From Candidatus Bathyarchaeota archaeon (GTDB lineage Archaea; Thermoproteota; Bathyarchaeia; Bathyarchaeales; Bathycorpusculaceae), in contig JANXET010000006.1 of the NCBI GenBank assembly GCA_025058315.1, positions 1 through 64,000 of the forward strand: 64,000 bases of DNA, given 5' to 3'. Within the stretch, counting starts at the first letter, position 1. Each line of letters begins with the position of its first letter. The position numbers and the translations under genes are program-made. Of the stretch, positions 38,170 to 47,924 are shown one piece after another. The notes below the pieces were generated by a model, which worked only from the letters and a program-made list of their open reading frames with translations, ran no database searches and was not told the origin of the DNA.

Positions 38170-40335
38170 TTATGCCTTTCCGAGAAGTCCCTCTGGCTTC
38201 GGAATCTCAGGAGGTAACCCTTTTCTCGCTCTTATATGCATTATCCTCTCAGCCGCCATGCTTTCAGGCATTCTTTCCCAGTGGTGAAATGTACACTGCA
38301 AGAAAGCCCGTCCCGACGTAGCTGATCGAATCTCTGAGGTTAAACCGAAGGACTCGGCTACCGGCATATACCCGCTGATAACGGCCAGTATGCCTCTAAC
38401 TTCTGAGGATACTATTTTGCCCCTTCTCTTCGCTATTACGTTTAGGCATTCACCCATCCATTGGACTGGAACAGAAACATTGATCCTGTATGTGGGCTCT
38501 AGGAGTGTAGGCTTAGCTGTCAAGAATGCTGCCCAAACGGCCCTTCGTATTGTCGGCGTTATCTGAGTGGTTCCGCGTTGCGCTGCATCTTCAGACAGCA
38601 GAGTCTTCATAATTTTAACTTTAACGCCTCTCATTGATTCTTCACATAATGGTCCAGCCCTGCAAGCCCAATGAAATCCCGACTTCACAGAATCCATTAT
38701 TTCATGAGCAGCTTGAATTTTTCCCGTGGTATCTATCAAAATGTTTCCATACTTGTCTATGGCTATGATGTTCCCTGATTCTTCCATCTTGATCATTTCA
38801 GTTAGCTCTCCTTTATCAATTAACTCAATTAGTTTTTCATTCAGAGGCTCAACTTGAATTGTGAAAATATTTTGCCCATCAGGACTTTCTATAGTGACTG
38901 GAGTGCTCTTGGCGGAGATTCCCTCTCTATAAATGACCATGGGTTCAGAGGATATGATCTCCATGTTTCCAGCGTATTCCCTGAGAAACTTGAGGGAAAT
39001 TTCCAGATGTAGCTCCCCCATGCCGCTTAGCAGGTACTCGCCTGTTTCTTCATTCACAAACGCCAGCAGGTTCGGATCTTCTATGCAGATTCTGTTCACG
39101 GCTTCCATAAGCCTAGGCATTTCCATCGGGTTTTTAGGCTCCACAGCCACCGTTACAACGGGCTCCGAAATGTATCTTACACGTTCAAACGGAGGCATCA
39201 TGTTCCTGTAGGACGGATCCACAATGGTCTCGCCTGATCTTGCAGATTCTAGGCCTGAAATGGCAGCTATGTTGCCGGCGCTTATCCGATTCACATTTTC
39301 CATCTTTGCTCCCATGTAAATGAAAACCCGATGGATCCTATGGATTTTCTCAGCATTCATTAAGTAAACTTCCTCGCCCTCTTCCACGGAACCGGAGAAG
39401 ATTCTGCCGGTGGCTATTAGCCCTGCCTGATGGTCCACATGTGCTGCTGTTATACACATGACGGTTGGTCCATTATCATCACATTTCAGCAGTGCGTTGC
39501 CAACTTCAGAGTTTAATTTTCCCTTCCATATTTTGGGCAGTCTGTATCTTTGTGCTTCAATGGGATCTGGCAGATTTTTGACAATCATGCCCAGGATAGC
39601 CCTTGATAGAGGTATGCTTTTCTCCAGATCCTGAGGGCGCCCCTCATTATAGGCTTCTATTATGTCTGTAAACCTTACACCTTCTTCCATGGCTATTTTC
39701 AGGGTTAATCCCCACTTATGGAGCGCCGATCCGAAGGCAACGCTCTCATTCTGAGGATTCACCTTCCAGCTTTCTTTGAATTCAGGCTCTCCATAGATCT
39801 CTATTATGTTGTTGAAGTCGCGTATTATACGGTTCAGCTTATTCTGAACCTCGCCTGGGGTAAGTTTTAGCTCGCTGATAAGCCTGTCAACCTTGTTTAT
39901 AAAAAGGACAGGTCTAACCCTCTCCTCTAGTGCTTGACGAGTTACAGTTTCCGTTTGAGCCATGATTTCTTCTACAGCGTCTACGACAACCACGGCGCCG
40001 TCTACTGCCCTAAGAGCCCTTGTAACCTTGCCTGTGAAGTCAACGTGTCCAGGAGTGTCAACGAGGTTTATGATGTATGGATGCCCGTCTGCTTCATGTA
40101 GAAGCGAGATGTTCGCTGTTTTAATGGTTATTCCACGTTTCTGCTCCTCCTCCAGATAATCTAGGACTCTGGCTTTACCCGCTATCTCCGGCGATATCAA
40201 ACCAGCATCTGCAAGCAGCATGTCCGTCACGGTTGTTTTGCCATGATCTATGTGGGCTATTATTCCAACGTTGCGAATGCGCTTCTTCTCGCCCATCAAC
40301 TTCAGAATCTCAGCGGTTTGTTTAAACCTGAGCAA
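38170..40335 (-). CDS. aEF-2 paralogue lacking the diphthamide histidine
   Basis: 721 aa translation GTPase of the EF-2 family, all five domains recognisable. G1 AHIDHGKTT, canonical switch I EEEQKRGITI, G3 DTPGHVDF, G4 NKVD and the EF-2 signature VAFGSALHKWG are present. In domain IV the loop reads DAAQRGTTQ, whereas EF-2 needs DxxxHRGxxQ; Gln586 replaces the histidine that becomes diphthamide. It is thus a GTPase-competent paralogue that cannot carry diphthamide. It is divergent from the other EF-2 gene and clustered with ogg. Role unknown: alternative translocase, ribosome recycling or stress factor. Confidence 0.92.
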   Translation of the reverse strand: MLRFKQTAEILKLMGEKKRIRNVGIIAHIDHGKTTVTDMLLADAGLISPEIAGKARVLDYLEEEQKRGITIKTANISLLHEADGHPYIINLVDTPGHVDFTGKVTRALRAVDGAVVVVDAVEEIMAQTETVTRQALEERVRPVLFINKVDRLISELKLTPGEVQNKLNRIIRDFNNIIEIYGEPEFKESWKVNPQNESVAFGSALHKWGLTLKIAMEEGVRFTDIIEAYNEGRPQDLEKSIPLSRAILGMIVKNLPDPIEAQRYRLPKIWKGKLNSEVGNALLKCDDNGPTVMCITAAHVDHQAGLIATGRIFSGSVEEGEEVYLMNAEKIHRIHRVFIYMGAKMENVNRISAGNIAAISGLESARSGETIVDPSYRNMMPPFERVRYISEPVVTVAVEPKNPMEMPRLMEAVNRICIEDPNLLAFVNEETGEYLLSGMGELHLEISLKFLREYAGNMEIISSEPMVIYREGISAKSTPVTIESPDGQNIFTIQVEPLNEKLIELIDKGELTEMIKMEESGNIIAIDKYGNILIDTTGKIQAAHEIMDSVKSGFHWACRAGPLCEESMRGVKVKIMKTLLSEDAAQRGTTQITPTIRRAVWAAFLTAKPTLLEPTYRINVSVPVQWMGECLNVIAKRRGKIVSSEVRGILAVISGYMPVAESFGLTSEIRSATSGRAFLQCTFHHWERMPESMAAERIMHIRARKGLPPEIPKPEGLLGKA

Positions 40336-40565
40336 TGCTCGGCGCTCTCCCGGATTGGCGTCTGCATCACTAATATGGATTGAGAAGCTTATAAGCAGCG
40401 TATAGGAGAATTTGCGCGGTCAGCCTTACAAAAAGTTAATATGGTGCATTTTCGCTTTCCATGTAGCTCTTGCTTTAAACCAAGGAGCATAAGCGCTTTG
40501 GCGAAGGAAAACCCATTTAAGCTCAGTCGCGGAAGAGTTCTCCACCCGTTTAAGGAGGGCTAACT

Positions 40566-42785
40566 ATGGGACGTTACAGGCAAGTTGAAGATATAATTAA
40601 ACTCATGAATTGCACGGAGAGAATAAGGAACACCAGCATCATCGCTCATGTGGATCATGGTAAAACTACCCTGTCAGACAGCCTTTTAGCCGCCGCCGGC
40701 ATAATAAGCGAGCAGGTTGCTGGTCAGAAGCTTTTTCTGGACTCTTGGGAGCTTGAGCAGAAGAGGCAGATGACAGTTTTCGCCTCCAACATCAGTCTAG
40801 TTCACACCTATAAGGGCCAAGATTACCTCATAAACCTCATTGACACCCCTGGACACATCGACTTCAGCGGTAACGTTACGCGGAGCCTTCGTATAGTAGA
40901 CGGCGCCGTGGTTGTCGTAGACGCTGTAGAAGGCCCCATGACGCAGACTGAAACCGTGCTAATGCAAGCCCTCCGTGAAAGAGTTAAGCCTCTCCTATAC
41001 ATAAACAAGGTTGACAGGCTCATTAAAGAGTTAAAGTTAACGCCTGAAGAAGTTCAAAAGCGCTTTGCGAAAATAATCGTTAAGGTTAACAATATTATTG
41101 AGAAGTACGCTCCCCCGGAGCATAAGAAAGACTGGCAGGTTAAGGTTGAAGATGGCCGTGTAGCCTTCGGCTCAGCATTGCATAAATGGGGCTTAAACCT
41201 GCCGCATATGAAGGCTAAGGGAATAACCTTCAAGGATATAATTGACGCCTACAGTGGCCCGCCTGAGGATATTGCGCAGAAGGTTGAAGCCTTAAGCAAG
41301 AAGGCTCCACTTTACGAGCCAATACTTGACATGTTCTGCGAGCACCTGCCAAGCCCGCTGGAGGCTCAGCCTTATAGGCAGACGCAAATCTGGCCCGGAG
41401 ACCCAAATAGTCCAGTGGGCAAGGCTATGGCGAAGGTTGATCCTAATGGTCCATTACTGATGTGTATAACCTTCGTGGAGGTTGACCCCCACAGCGGCGT
41501 TGTAGCTATTGGAAGGGTGTTCAGTGGAAGTGTAACGAAGGGCAAGGTTGTCCGGCTGGTTACCAGCCGCCAGAAGGGGGCCATCCAGCAGGTTTACATG
41601 AGCATGGCCACTGACCGGGTTATAGTGGAACGCATCCCCGCAGGTAACATTGCAGCTCTTTCAGGTTTACCTTCAGTGCATGTGGGTGAAACCATCGCTG
41701 AAGAGGGTGTAGAAACTGCGCCATTTGAGGCGCTGAAGTACGTTTCAGATCCTGTGGTAACGGTTGCCGTGGAGCCTGAAAACGTTAAGGATCTGCCTCT
41801 CTTCGACAAGGTTATGCATAAAATAACCATTGAAGACCCCAACTTACACTTCAGAATAGACAAGGAAAGTGGGCAGTATCTTCTAAGCGGCATGGGTGAG
41901 CTTCACCTGGAGGTTACAGCCTACAGGATGCAGGAAGCCGGCCTCAAGGTTAAGATAAGCAAGCCCATAGTGATTTACCGCGAGACGATAAGCCGCGACT
42001 ATAAGGGTTCACCCATACTTGGAAAGAGCCCTAACAAGCACAACAAGCTATGGGTCACTATTGAGAAACTTCCAGACGAGGTTATCGAGGCGATAAAGAC
42101 AGGTAAGATAAATGAGATGCAAAGCCGTGATGAACGGCAAAAAATCTTAATGAAGGAGTACGGATGGCCCACTGAAGATGCCCGCAACGTGATAGCCATT
42201 GAAGGGTCAAACATTCTGGTCAACAGGATTAAGGGTCGACAGTACGTGGAAGAAGTGCTGGATCACATAAAGTCAGGGTTCAGAGATGCCGTTAACACTG
42301 GGATCCTTGCAAAGGAGCCGATGTACGGCTTGAAGGTTAACCTGGAGGATATTCTGGTGCATGAGGACCCTGTACATAGAGGGCCAGCTCAGATTTTGCC
42401 GATGACGTGGCGTCCCATATGGTGCGCCTTCCTGCTAAGCGAGCCTAAGCTTCTCGAGCCCATTATGAGCTTTGAATGCAAGGTTCCCAACGACTTCGTC
42501 AGCTCAGTTATAGCTTTAGTTCAGAAGCGCAGGGGCCGAATCCTCGACATGGTCAACGAGGAGGATATGATAATAGTGAAGGCTGAAATTCCAGTGGCTG
42601 AATCCTTCGGAATAGCAGATGAACTGCGATCTTCAACTCAGGGCAGAGCCTTCTGGGCAACTCAATTCAGCCGCTGGGCACCGGTACCCGAGTCCATGCA
42701 GGCTGATGTTATCAGGCAGATACGTGAACGCAAAGGAATGCCTCCAGAACCGCCGAAGGCTGAAGAGTTCTACGAGGAAGAATAA
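40566..42785 (+). CDS. fusA: Elongation factor 2 with intact diphthamide site
   Basis: 739 aa translocase. G1 AHVDHGKTT, G3 DTPGHIDF, G4 NKVD, VAFGSALHKWG, and the domain IV loop HEDPVHRGPAQ with His604 in place for diphthamide. Oddly the switch I stretch reads ELEQKRQMTV instead of the near-universal E-E-QKRGITI, so glycine and isoleucine are changed while the threonine remains. Ribosome-binding site GGAGGG is about 8 nt before ATG 40566. It is the likely housekeeping EF-2 because it keeps the diphthamide loop. Confidence 0.94.
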   Translation: MGRYRQVEDIIKLMNCTERIRNTSIIAHVDHGKTTLSDSLLAAAGIISEQVAGQKLFLDSWELEQKRQMTVFASNISLVHTYKGQDYLINLIDTPGHIDFSGNVTRSLRIVDGAVVVVDAVEGPMTQTETVLMQALRERVKPLLYINKVDRLIKELKLTPEEVQKRFAKIIVKVNNIIEKYAPPEHKKDWQVKVEDGRVAFGSALHKWGLNLPHMKAKGITFKDIIDAYSGPPEDIAQKVEALSKKAPLYEPILDMFCEHLPSPLEAQPYRQTQIWPGDPNSPVGKAMAKVDPNGPLLMCITFVEVDPHSGVVAIGRVFSGSVTKGKVVRLVTSRQKGAIQQVYMSMATDRVIVERIPAGNIAALSGLPSVHVGETIAEEGVETAPFEALKYVSDPVVTVAVEPENVKDLPLFDKVMHKITIEDPNLHFRIDKESGQYLLSGMGELHLEVTAYRMQEAGLKVKISKPIVIYRETISRDYKGSPILGKSPNKHNKLWVTIEKLPDEVIEAIKTGKINEMQSRDERQKILMKEYGWPTEDARNVIAIEGSNILVNRIKGRQYVEEVLDHIKSGFRDAVNTGILAKEPMYGLKVNLEDILVHEDPVHRGPAQILPMTWRPIWCAFLLSEPKLLEPIMSFECKVPNDFVSSVIALVQKRRGRILDMVNEEDMIIVKAEIPVAESFGIADELRSSTQGRAFWATQFSRWAPVPESMQADVIRQIRERKGMPPEPPKAEEFYEEE

Positions 42786-42915
42786 ACCGGTAGGATCCAA
42801 TCTTCCCTGCTTACTTCTTTATTTACATGGGTTTAGCTATCAGCTGACTGAAGCTTAACTGTGAGTGTATATTTCCCAGTGAGTGTAATGTTGAGAATGG
42901 TTTAAGGGGGCAGAG

Positions 42916-43671
42916 ATGAGCGTTAATGTGCTGTCTATTGAGAAGCTGCGCTGTGAACCTTTTTCGTCGATATTATGTTATCCCAGGCCAAGTAAGGATG
43001 AACTGGATAAACGCATAAGAGAGTTAGCTGGACTTGGCATTTCAGCTATAGAGTTTGCTGGTGAAAAGAAGATTTTGAATATGCCTGTTTTAGGCAAAGG
43101 CTGCGTGGGGCTTGTTGTCATAGCCCATTTAGGTTCGCAGCGTGTCGCTCTTAAGATAAGGCGAGTTGACGCTGGCCGTGATATGATGTTTCACGAGGCG
43201 CAGATGCTTAGAGTTGCCAACAGCGTAAGTGTGGGGCCTAAGTTAATAGTTGCCAGTGAAGACTTCCTACTCATGCAGTTGATAGAAGGCAGCCTGCTTC
43301 CTAAGTGGCTTTATGGCGTAGTGGAGAAGAAGCTGTTGATTAAGGTTCTGCTAGATTTGCTTGAGCAGTGCTGGCGTCTTGATATGGTCCACTTGGATCA
43401 TGGGGAGCTAAGCTATGCGCCTAAGCATGTAATAGTTGACCCATTTAACCGGCCATTCATAGTTGATTTTGAAACTGCCAGTTTAACTAGAAAACCCTCG
43501 AATGTTACTTCGTTAGCTCAGTTTCTCTTCATAAGCGGGGCTCTAGCGGATAAGATAACTGGAATGCTGGATATAGCGGATAAAAACGCGGTTATAGAGG
43601 CTTTAAGAAGGTATAAGGCGGATAAGAATCGTCAAAACTTTGAAAATATCCTTGCTGCCTGTTTTAGGTGA
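42916..43671 (+). CDS. Predicted archaeal serine/threonine protein kinase (COG2112-like)
   Basis: 251 aa. Glycine-rich loop LGKGCVGLVV, ATP-binding lysine in VALKIRR, catalytic-loop equivalent HLDHGELSYAPKHVIV and metal-binding aspartate in FIVDFETAS. This fits the small RIO-like predicted kinases of archaea. The ribosome-binding site AGGGGGC is upstream of ATG 42916. The stop overlaps the convergent purP gene by 8 bp. Substrates are unknown. Confidence 0.8.
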   Translation: MSVNVLSIEKLRCEPFSSILCYPRPSKDELDKRIRELAGLGISAIEFAGEKKILNMPVLGKGCVGLVVIAHLGSQRVALKIRRVDAGRDMMFHEAQMLRVANSVSVGPKLIVASEDFLLMQLIEGSLLPKWLYGVVEKKLLIKVLLDLLEQCWRLDMVHLDHGELSYAPKHVIVDPFNRPFIVDFETASLTRKPSNVTSLAQFLFISGALADKITGMLDIADKNAVIEALRRYKADKNRQNFENILAACFR

Positions 43672-44749
43672 CCACGGCGTTCAATTGCTTCCGCTTTACG
43701 GCTTCCTTGATTTCCAAGGCTATCCTTCTGCCCATGTACATTTTCTCGCCATATTTCAAATAGGCATATGGGGAAGTGCCTATGCCAACGTTTGTTCCAG
43801 CCACTATTCGCGCTGAAATTTCAAAAGTGTATATTTCCGGTTTATCAGTTATGATGGTTTCAAGGCAGAATGGGCCTATTATGCCGGGAGGCGCGATTTC
43901 CCTCGCTGTCTTCTGCACGTTATCGCCCATCCTTAGCAGCTCAGGAAGTAATGACTCTCTAAGGGTTAGTGGGATGTTGCCGATAATTGTGTATGTGGGG
44001 CTTAAGCTTATCTCAAGCTGCTCAGCTGCAGGCACTCTGCCTATAGCGTCCACTGCGGACTCGTACCTTTTGTCAACGCCTAAAAGCTCCACATCATCAT
44101 TTATCAGGGAGGAGAAATACTGGGGGTAAACGTTCACGCCGAGAACATACTCCTGTATATGAATTCGCTGGGCATCTTCCCTGCTGATTAGTCCCCGCGT
44201 AATCATTTCATCAAGCTTCTTGTAGAAGTGCTCTGGGGAATTGGCTAAAAAGTATCCTCTTCCGCCTTTAGCGCCTTGAAGCTTCGCTATGATCAGGCGA
44301 TCGATTTCCTCTGGGCTTTTGAATGTTTTAGGCAGCTTAAGCCCGGCTTTTCTAAGCCATTCCCCCTGCTTCTCCCTGTCTGCTTCCCAGTTTAATAGTT
44401 GGCGGTTTCCAAACATGGGCACGTAGAAATCGTTTGTAAGCTGTTCAGTGCTCAAGTACGCCGTAAAGGAACCGTGGGGCACTATCAGGGTGTTCAGTGC
44501 TCTAAGTTTCTCCTGCAGTCTATCGTCCAGTATTTCCGAGAATTCTTCAACCATTATGAGCTCGTCCGCTAACTGGAACTTCCTGTAGACTATTGTGTCC
44601 TTTTCTCTGCATATGCAAACTGTTTTGAATCCCTCTTCCTTTGCTCCTTTGAAAATGTTTAGAGCTGAGTGGCTGCCGATTGTCCCTATAGCCAGCCTTC
44701 TCATGTCATACTTTTTCAGCAGTGTGCTTATTTCTTCACTTGTTATCAT
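43664..44749 (-). CDS. purP: FAICAR synthetase (formate-dependent, ATP-grasp)
   Basis: Makes FAICAR from AICAR, formate and ATP in archaeal purine synthesis. The N domain has IGTIGSHSALNIFKGAKEEG; the ATP-grasp part has KLQGAKGGRGYFLA, the phosphate-binding loop; the C-terminal part has PPGIIGPFCLE and FEISARIVAGTN. 361 aa. It overlaps the upstream purP paralogue by 4 bp in the operon purE-purC-purP2-purP. The intact GGRGYF loop suggests that this copy is the active synthetase. Confidence 0.92.
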   Translation of the reverse strand: MITSEEISTLLKKYDMRRLAIGTIGSHSALNIFKGAKEEGFKTVCICREKDTIVYRKFQLADELIMVEEFSEILDDRLQEKLRALNTLIVPHGSFTAYLSTEQLTNDFYVPMFGNRQLLNWEADREKQGEWLRKAGLKLPKTFKSPEEIDRLIIAKLQGAKGGRGYFLANSPEHFYKKLDEMITRGLISREDAQRIHIQEYVLGVNVYPQYFSSLINDDVELLGVDKRYESAVDAIGRVPAAEQLEISLSPTYTIIGNIPLTLRESLLPELLRMGDNVQKTAREIAPPGIIGPFCLETIITDKPEIYTFEISARIVAGTNVGIGTSPYAYLKYGEKMYMGRRIALEIKEAVKRKQLNAVVT

Positions 44750-45846
44750 GTTACAATATCCTCAAGCCTATTTTCTTTGACGGCGCGCTTAATTTCCATG
44801 GCGACCCTTCTTCCAGGGCCAACCTCCATACCGTACTTATACTTCATGTATGGTGATGTGGGCTCCACGCATGGGCAGCCCGGTACACGTGGGCTCACGT
44901 CGAACACGTAGAAATCAAGATTTTTCGTTATGGCGCCTTGCAACGCGAAAAGCCCGATTATGCCTGGAGGATATTCCTGTTTGCAGGTTTCAACGAAGCG
45001 TTCTCCTGCTTTGAATATCTTCTCAAGCTGGCTTTCCCTTATAGTTGCACCCATATGTCCGATCTCGATGTTCTGGGTTGGTATGTTCAGCTCCAGCTGT
45101 TCCTGTGCTGGGAGATCTAGGACGCCGTCTAAGTCAGTCTGGATCCGCCTGTCAAACCCTAAAAGGTCAATCTCGTCAGTTAGGGGAGACCAGAAGAAGT
45201 TAGCGTTAAATTTTGCGCCTATCACGTACTCCTCTATAACTGCCTTCTCGAGGGCTTCGGGGCTTATTATGCCCTTCCCTACACGTTCCTCAGCCTTTCT
45301 TCTAAACTCTTCAGGTGAAGAAGCGTAGAAAAATGCTCTTTCAATAGCGCGTTCCTTCTCAGGAACTTTGACGATGGCCAGGCGGTCTATTTCTTCCGGA
45401 GACTTGAAGGTTTTAGGTGTCGGTATCCCTGCCCTCTGAAGCAGGTAATACTGATTTTTAGGCGTATCCCGCTCCTCAGTTTTCAGCATATAGCGGTTAC
45501 CCATAATGGGCACTGTGAAGCGTTTCTCAATGTTATCGTAGCCAACATAAACTGAGAAGGAGCGGTTTGGAACAAATATGGTGTTCAATCCCCTGAGCTT
45601 TTCAAGGCTGTCCTCCTTTACGACATCTGCGAACCTGTCAAGCAGCAGCACATGATCGAATAGGTTATGGTAATATTTCGTGTATGTTTCCTCTCTTCCC
45701 TTCTGACAGACAACGACGGTTTCGAACCCTTCCTGTTTAGCGCCGTAAGCGATTTCAAGGGCTGAATGGGAGCCTAGAACGCCTATTCTGACGTGGCGCT
45801 CATCATATTCATTAACTATTTTGCGTATAATGTTTCTGTTTATCAT
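44746..45846 (-). CDS. PurP paralogue, altered ATP loop
   Basis: 366 aa, about the same layout as the adjacent PurP (LGSHSALEIAYGAKQEG, PPGIIGLFALQ, FDVSPRVPG). The ATP-grasp loop that reads KGGRGYF in PurP is ERAIERAFFYA here, so the glycines are lost; the metal/substrate end also differs (PRVPGCPCVEP). Family knowledge: archaeal genomes often encode a second PurP-like protein of unclear role. It may act in another purine step or as a partner of PurP. It overlaps purC by 4 bp. Confidence 0.88.
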   Translation of the reverse strand: MINRNIIRKIVNEYDERHVRIGVLGSHSALEIAYGAKQEGFETVVVCQKGREETYTKYYHNLFDHVLLLDRFADVVKEDSLEKLRGLNTIFVPNRSFSVYVGYDNIEKRFTVPIMGNRYMLKTEERDTPKNQYYLLQRAGIPTPKTFKSPEEIDRLAIVKVPEKERAIERAFFYASSPEEFRRKAEERVGKGIISPEALEKAVIEEYVIGAKFNANFFWSPLTDEIDLLGFDRRIQTDLDGVLDLPAQEQLELNIPTQNIEIGHMGATIRESQLEKIFKAGERFVETCKQEYPPGIIGLFALQGAITKNLDFYVFDVSPRVPGCPCVEPTSPYMKYKYGMEVGPGRRVAMEIKRAVKENRLEDIVT

Positions 45847-46901
45847 AGTTTTTCAGCCACATAGTCCCTGTATTTCTTAATGGTTTCTGCAAGGCTCGGC
45901 GCATCAAATAGTTTACGGTTGGTGATGGCGTTTGCAGCCGCCATGTACATTTCGATTATTATCTGCTTAAGCCGCGGATCAAGCTTTGGAGGGGTTTCCC
46001 TGCAGAGGCTTTTCCAATCCTCAACACCCTTCGCTGCGGCTTCACGTTTAGCCTCCTCCACAGCCTTATACCATCCAGTTTTCCTGTAGAATTGTCTGGC
46101 TACTTCCTTGCTTACATGCAGCCCCTCATAGGTGAATCTGCATTCATCCAATGTACCTACCACATCCACAATCATGAGCCGCCTTTCAGGATCGAATGCT
46201 AGTTCTATTTTTCCATCCTCATTTATCAGTCCAGCCTTTGAGGCTATTTCTGTTATTGTATTGTCAACCTCCAAAAGCAGCTTCTTAACCTCTTTAACCT
46301 CATCATCGCTTAGCCCAGCGATTATTTTCGCCTCCTCCCACGTTACGTATCTGTCGCTTTCCTCAAGTTTGGTGCTTACGTCAAAAATAGGTTTAGAAAG
46401 TCTCTCACCTGGTTTTGGCATGTGATCTAACCCTAGGTCTTTAAGGGTTATCAATCCCTGTTCAAGCCTTTTAAATATGGATGAACCCTCAGGTAATCCG
46501 TTCCGGTAGATTATTTCCAGGGGGATGAGGTAGTTTCTCAGGCTTGGCGTGTAAATGCTGTAGTCATATTTTAGCTTGCCATTTTCCACGTAGGCTTTCG
46601 GCCTGTAAACGTTCACTAAATTAATCTCCATTATATTTGTCGGTTGGTTCAGCTCGTCGAAGCGAACAACGTGTCCCTCAGCGTCAACTAGTCCTCTATA
46701 ATGGGTTTTTATTCCCTTTTCCTCAAGCTTCTCAAAGCAGTATGCTCCCATAAGGCATAGGGATGCCCCTTTCCCATCTATGTGATCAGGCATCTCTCCC
46801 CAGTCGAATACGGAATAGCGATCTGAGAAGTGGAATCGGCCTATGCCCATATCCTTCGATGTGGGCCTCTTTATGAGTTCTAGATCTTTAACGCTGCCCA
46901 T
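45843..46901 (-). CDS. purC: SAICAR synthetase
   Basis: Joins CAIR with aspartate. Family signatures include GKGASLCLMGAYCFEKL near residue 43, SLRNYLIPLEIIYRNGLPEG, and FDPERRLMIVDVVGTLDECRF, where the acidic metal-binding residues fall. At 352 aa it is longer than the common 235-aa form, matching the long type found in some archaea. It lies 6 bp after purE on the same strand. Confidence 0.92.
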   Translation of the reverse strand: MGSVKDLELIKRPTSKDMGIGRFHFSDRYSVFDWGEMPDHIDGKGASLCLMGAYCFEKLEEKGIKTHYRGLVDAEGHVVRFDELNQPTNIMEINLVNVYRPKAYVENGKLKYDYSIYTPSLRNYLIPLEIIYRNGLPEGSSIFKRLEQGLITLKDLGLDHMPKPGERLSKPIFDVSTKLEESDRYVTWEEAKIIAGLSDDEVKEVKKLLLEVDNTITEIASKAGLINEDGKIELAFDPERRLMIVDVVGTLDECRFTYEGLHVSKEVARQFYRKTGWYKAVEEAKREAAAKGVEDWKSLCRETPPKLDPRLKQIIIEMYMAAANAITNRKLFDAPSLAETIKKYRDYVAEKL

Positions 46902-46907
46902 AGAAAG

Positions 46908-47387
46908 TCACATCCTCAAGTTCCTGATGTTCTCATCTGCTTTTTCTATTTCCATCTTCTTAGTAAGCTGATAATCTTGCAGTCGTTCGGCTAATGCTTT
47001 ATCCTCTAATGCGAGTATTTTTGCTGCGGCGATGGCGGCTCCTTCAGGCTCTATGATTGTTAATGAGCCTATTCCGCTTGGAACGCGTAGGGAAGAGAAT
47101 ATGTCGGCGCCTGCGAATTTTTCTGAGTATGGGGGGCAAGCTATAACTGGCTTTGTGGTGTGGGCATCCACGAAGGCGCTTAGGGCGTTTGATCTTCCCG
47201 CTACAGTTATGTAGACAACCTTTTCAGGTTCGTTCTCCCTTAGAATTTCAAGAACTTTTTCAGGCGTTTTATGCGCTGAGGCAATCCTGAACTGGTAGTT
47301 TAATCCGAACCTTTGCAGGTGTTTAGCTATTTCTCGGCTGTGTTCCAGGTCGCGCTCCGACCCCATCAATATAACAACTTTCGCCAT
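46908..47387 (-). CDS. purE: AIR carboxylase, class II-like PurE
   Basis: Converts AIR to CAIR. 159 aa with GSERDLEHSREIAKHLQRFG, SAHKTPEKVLEIL and AGRSNALSAFVDAHT. The stretch SSLRVPSGIGSLTIIEPEGA resembles the class II (PAICS-type, direct CO2-using) enzyme more than class I; no purK is seen nearby, which agrees. It is the first gene of the purE-C-P2-P operon. Confidence 0.9.
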   Translation of the reverse strand: MAKVVILMGSERDLEHSREIAKHLQRFGLNYQFRIASAHKTPEKVLEILRENEPEKVVYITVAGRSNALSAFVDAHTTKPVIACPPYSEKFAGADIFSSLRVPSGIGSLTIIEPEGAAIAAAKILALEDKALAERLQDYQLTKKMEIEKADENIRNLRM

Positions 47388-47547
47388 TCAACTCACCATT
47401 AACGAGCTAAAAGCTCAAGTGCTATAAAAACTTAAAAATTATTCGATGCGTTGCTGCTGAGTGCATGCTGATGCGTGATTTTTGAGGTGGTCGTGAAGCT
47501 TGCGTTATCAGTGATTAAAATCCAATGCTGATTACAAAATTAATTGT

Positions 47548-47817
47548 TTAGCTTTTATTCCAAAATTTTCTACATGCATCCCTTATGTACTCTGCGAATT
47601 CCTTGTTCTCGTTTTTCTCGTATTTTAGGCCAAGCTTTGAATGAAATTTCGCGAGTATTAAATTCTCAAGGATTTGGCTTCCTTTGCTTCCAATGGCGTT
47701 TCTAAGGGCATAAACAAACTCTTCAGGCTTTTCAATAGCCTCTTGCACATCCATATTGAATTTTCTTTTAAGAAGAAACATGATTGTGGCCTTTACGGTT
47801 TCCCCTAGCGTGCTCAT
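47548..47817 (-). CDS. Small hypothetical protein
   Basis: 89 aa, helical, charged (KATIMFLLKRKFNMDVQEAI, EFAEYIRDACRKFWNKS). No recognised domain. The layout resembles small archaeal proteins next to KaiC-like ATPases. It lies downstream of the GvpD/KaiC-like gene on the same strand, about 107 bp apart. Confidence 0.6.
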   Translation of the reverse strand: MSTLGETVKATIMFLLKRKFNMDVQEAIEKPEEFVYALRNAIGSKGSQILENLILAKFHSKLGLKYEKNENKEFAEYIRDACRKFWNKS

Positions 47818-47924
47818 ACTCTCATCTATGGACTCGAGGAGTAGCCTCTTCAGCGTAGCATCATTCCGCAGCGGATTATCTCCATGATCATTCTTTGTTT
47901 CTAAGCTTCATCATCCCCTGCTGA

